A stretch of DNA of 64,000 nucleotides, from contig JBAIAA010000788.1 in assembly GCA_037893245.1 (NCBI GenBank), positions 62,001-126,000 on the forward strand, written 5' to 3'. The notes under the pieces are model-generated. The model did not search any database. It saw only the letters and a program-made list of their open reading frames with translations, and had not been told where the DNA came from. Positions 62,896 to 64,000 of this stretch are shown here, piece after piece; the first letter of the stretch is position 1, and each line of letters begins with the position of its first letter. The position numbers and the translations under genes are program-made. This DNA comes from Crossaster papposus. Its lineage: Eukaryota; Echinodermata; Asteroidea; Velatida; Solasteridae.

Positions 62896-64000
62896 ATCCA
62901 CATGTCTGATCTACACCTCACTCAGCCTGCTCAGAAGGAACAGCACAGGTAGAAGACAGAGAAAGAGTATATCCACGTGTCTGATCTACACCTCACTCAG
63001 CCTGCTCATAGGGAACAGCAGAGGTAGCAGACAGATATAGAGTATATCCACGTGTCTCACTCAGCCTGCTCAGAAGGAACAGCAGAAGTAGAAGACAGAT
63101 ATATAGTATATCCACGTGTCTGATCTACACCTCACTCAGCCTGCTCAGAAGGAACAGCAGATGTAGAAGACAGAGATAGAGTATATCCACGTGTCTCACT
63201 CAGCCTGCTCAGAATGAATAGCAGAGGTAGAAGGCAGATATATAGTATATCCAAGTGTCTGATCTACACCTCACTCAGCCTGATCAGAAGGAACAGCAGG
63301 TAGAAGGCAGAGATAGAGTATATCCACGTATCTCACTCAGCCTGCTCAGAAGGAACAGCAGAGGTAAAAGAAAGAGAAAGAGTATCCACGTGTCTGATCT
63401 ACACCTCACTCAGCCTGATCAGAAGGAACAGCAGAGGTACAAGAAAGAGAAAGAGTATCCACGTGTCTGATCTACACCTCACTCAGCCTGCTCAGAAGGA
63501 ACAGCACAGGTAGAAGACAGAGATAGAGTATATCCACGTGTCTGATCTACACCTCAATCAGCCTGCTCAGAAGGAACAGCAGAGGTAGAAGACAGAGATA
63601 GAGTATATCCACGAGTCTCATTCAGCCTGCTCAGAAGGAACAGAAGATGTAGAAGACAGAGATATAGTATATTCACGTATCTCACTCAGCCTGCTCATAA
63701 GGAACAGCAGAGGTAGAAGACAGATATAGAGTATATCCACGTGTCTCACTCAGCCTGCTCAGAAGGAACAGCAGAGGTAGAAGAAAGAGATAGAGTATAT
63801 CCACGTGTCTGATCTACACCTCACTCAGCCTGATCAGAAGGAACAGCAGAGGTAGAAGACAGAGATAGAGTATATCCACGTGTCTGATCTACACCTCACT
63901 CAGCCTGATCAGAAGGAACAGCAGAGGTAGAAGACAGAGATAGAGTATATCCACGTGTCTGATCTACACCTCACTCAGCCTGCTCAGAAGGAACAGCACA
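62896..64000 (+). repeat. A'-type unit, second copy, cut by window end
   Basis: It repeats 61,412-about 62,250 with T-left-half at 63649. The right half of that T reads CAGCCTGCTCATAAGG, that is, U. The unit then follows U-type sequence like 62,540-62,840 rather than continuing after T, so about 280 bp of the first copy is skipped. The array continues past the window end. Confidence 0.78.

Larger units (their letters stand above)
1..64000 (+). repeat. Satellite DNA array, 64/75-bp monomers in higher-order repeats
   Basis: The full window consists of head-to-tail copies of a single monomer in two main lengths, 64 and 75 bp, all in the same orientation. I found no inverted block and no non-satellite interruption. 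T-to-T distances resolve into whole numbers of monomers: 481 is 3 L plus 4 S, 695 is 5 L plus 5 S, 759 is 5 L plus 6 S, 823 is 5 L plus 7 S. This is the signature of a higher-order satellite maintained by unequal exchange. Both ends of the window lie inside the array, so its true length is unknown. Family and host are not recognised. A centromeric or pericentromeric location is an inference from size and organisation only. Confidence 0.98.

Noticed and set aside
1-64000. CRISPR array
   Set aside because: Repeats are contiguous with no unique spacers; spacing reflects two monomer lengths of one sequence.
1-64000. Repeat-rich protein gene (mucin, silk or antifreeze type)
   Set aside because: S monomers are 64 bp, which shifts the frame at each copy, and in-frame TAG stops occur in most monomers, so no frame stays open beyond 88 codons.
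1-64000. Alpha satellite, or a satellite with a CENP-B box
   Set aside because: Monomer length (64/75 bp) and sequence do not fit the 171-bp family, and I saw no match to the TTCG...A..CGGG core of the CENP-B box. Other CENP-B-like motifs were not excluded by computation.
1-64000. Telomere repeats, rDNA spacer, tRNA or other RNA genes
   Set aside because: No TTAGGG or TTTAGGG runs, no tRNA box A/B arrangement, and no rRNA-like conserved sequence were seen anywhere in the array.
1-64000. Transposon or retroelement insertion
   Set aside because: Monomer register continues across the whole window; the only out-of-register insertion found is 25 bp at 62,871 and consists of satellite fragments.

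Overview
The whole 64,000-base window is one uninterrupted tandem satellite array. I see no unique sequence, transposon, RNA gene or credible protein-coding gene. Every monomer runs in the same orientation. An array this long, with nested higher-order repeats (HORs), points to eukaryotic heterochromatin (centromeric, pericentromeric, subtelomeric or a large block). I do not recognise the satellite family and cannot name the organism from sequence alone.

The building blocks are two length classes of one monomer. The short form (S) is 64 bp. The long form (L) is 75 bp and equals S plus an 11-bp module, TGATCTACACC, always at the same place. Two 73-bp derivatives exist, each an L with a different 2-bp deletion. 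GC is about 48 % by my count of the consensus. Dividing the window by monomer length gives roughly 900-950 monomers. Diagnostic substitutions define recurring subtypes: T (TATTCACGTATC, CATCCTGCTCATAAGG), E (CACGAGTCTCATTCAG), U (TATTCACGTATC or TATTCACTTATC, then CAGCCTGCTCATAAGG), P (GATATAGTATATCCAAGTG) and K (GTAAAAGAAAGAG, GTATCC). About 60 T monomers, nearly always preceded by E, mark the start of each HOR cycle. I used them as a ruler.

Layout by T-to-T spacing and private variants: (A) 1-12,529, a 6,203-bp HOR present as one full copy and about half of a second, followed by rearranged A pieces. (B) 12,530-about 21,100, units of 1,046, 973, 907, 1,719 and 2,158 bp. (629 zone) about 21,950-23,760, a 629-bp unit with a 203-bp partial. 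(C) about 24,000-42,990, four related units of 4,182, 4,140, 4,524 and 5,281 bp. (D) 43,015-50,398, two almost identical tandem copies of 3,692 bp that mix B and C material. (A') 50,399-64,000, a return to A-type repeats, including a stretch collinear with 4.7-8.3 kb at offsets of 51,000 and 50,519 bp. A-type sequence therefore flanks B, C and D on both sides, as if newer HORs expanded inside an older array.

Nothing here works as a gene set. The story is how the array was made: in-register unequal exchange leaves hybrid monomers (for example 46,680-46,743 and 32,426-32,489), while one duplication junction at 62,871-62,895 carries 25 bp of out-of-register filler. The features most open to a functional reading are the CACGTG palindrome in most monomers and the HOR structure itself. 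All coordinates and offsets were counted by eye. HOR boundaries given as approximate may be off by tens of bases.
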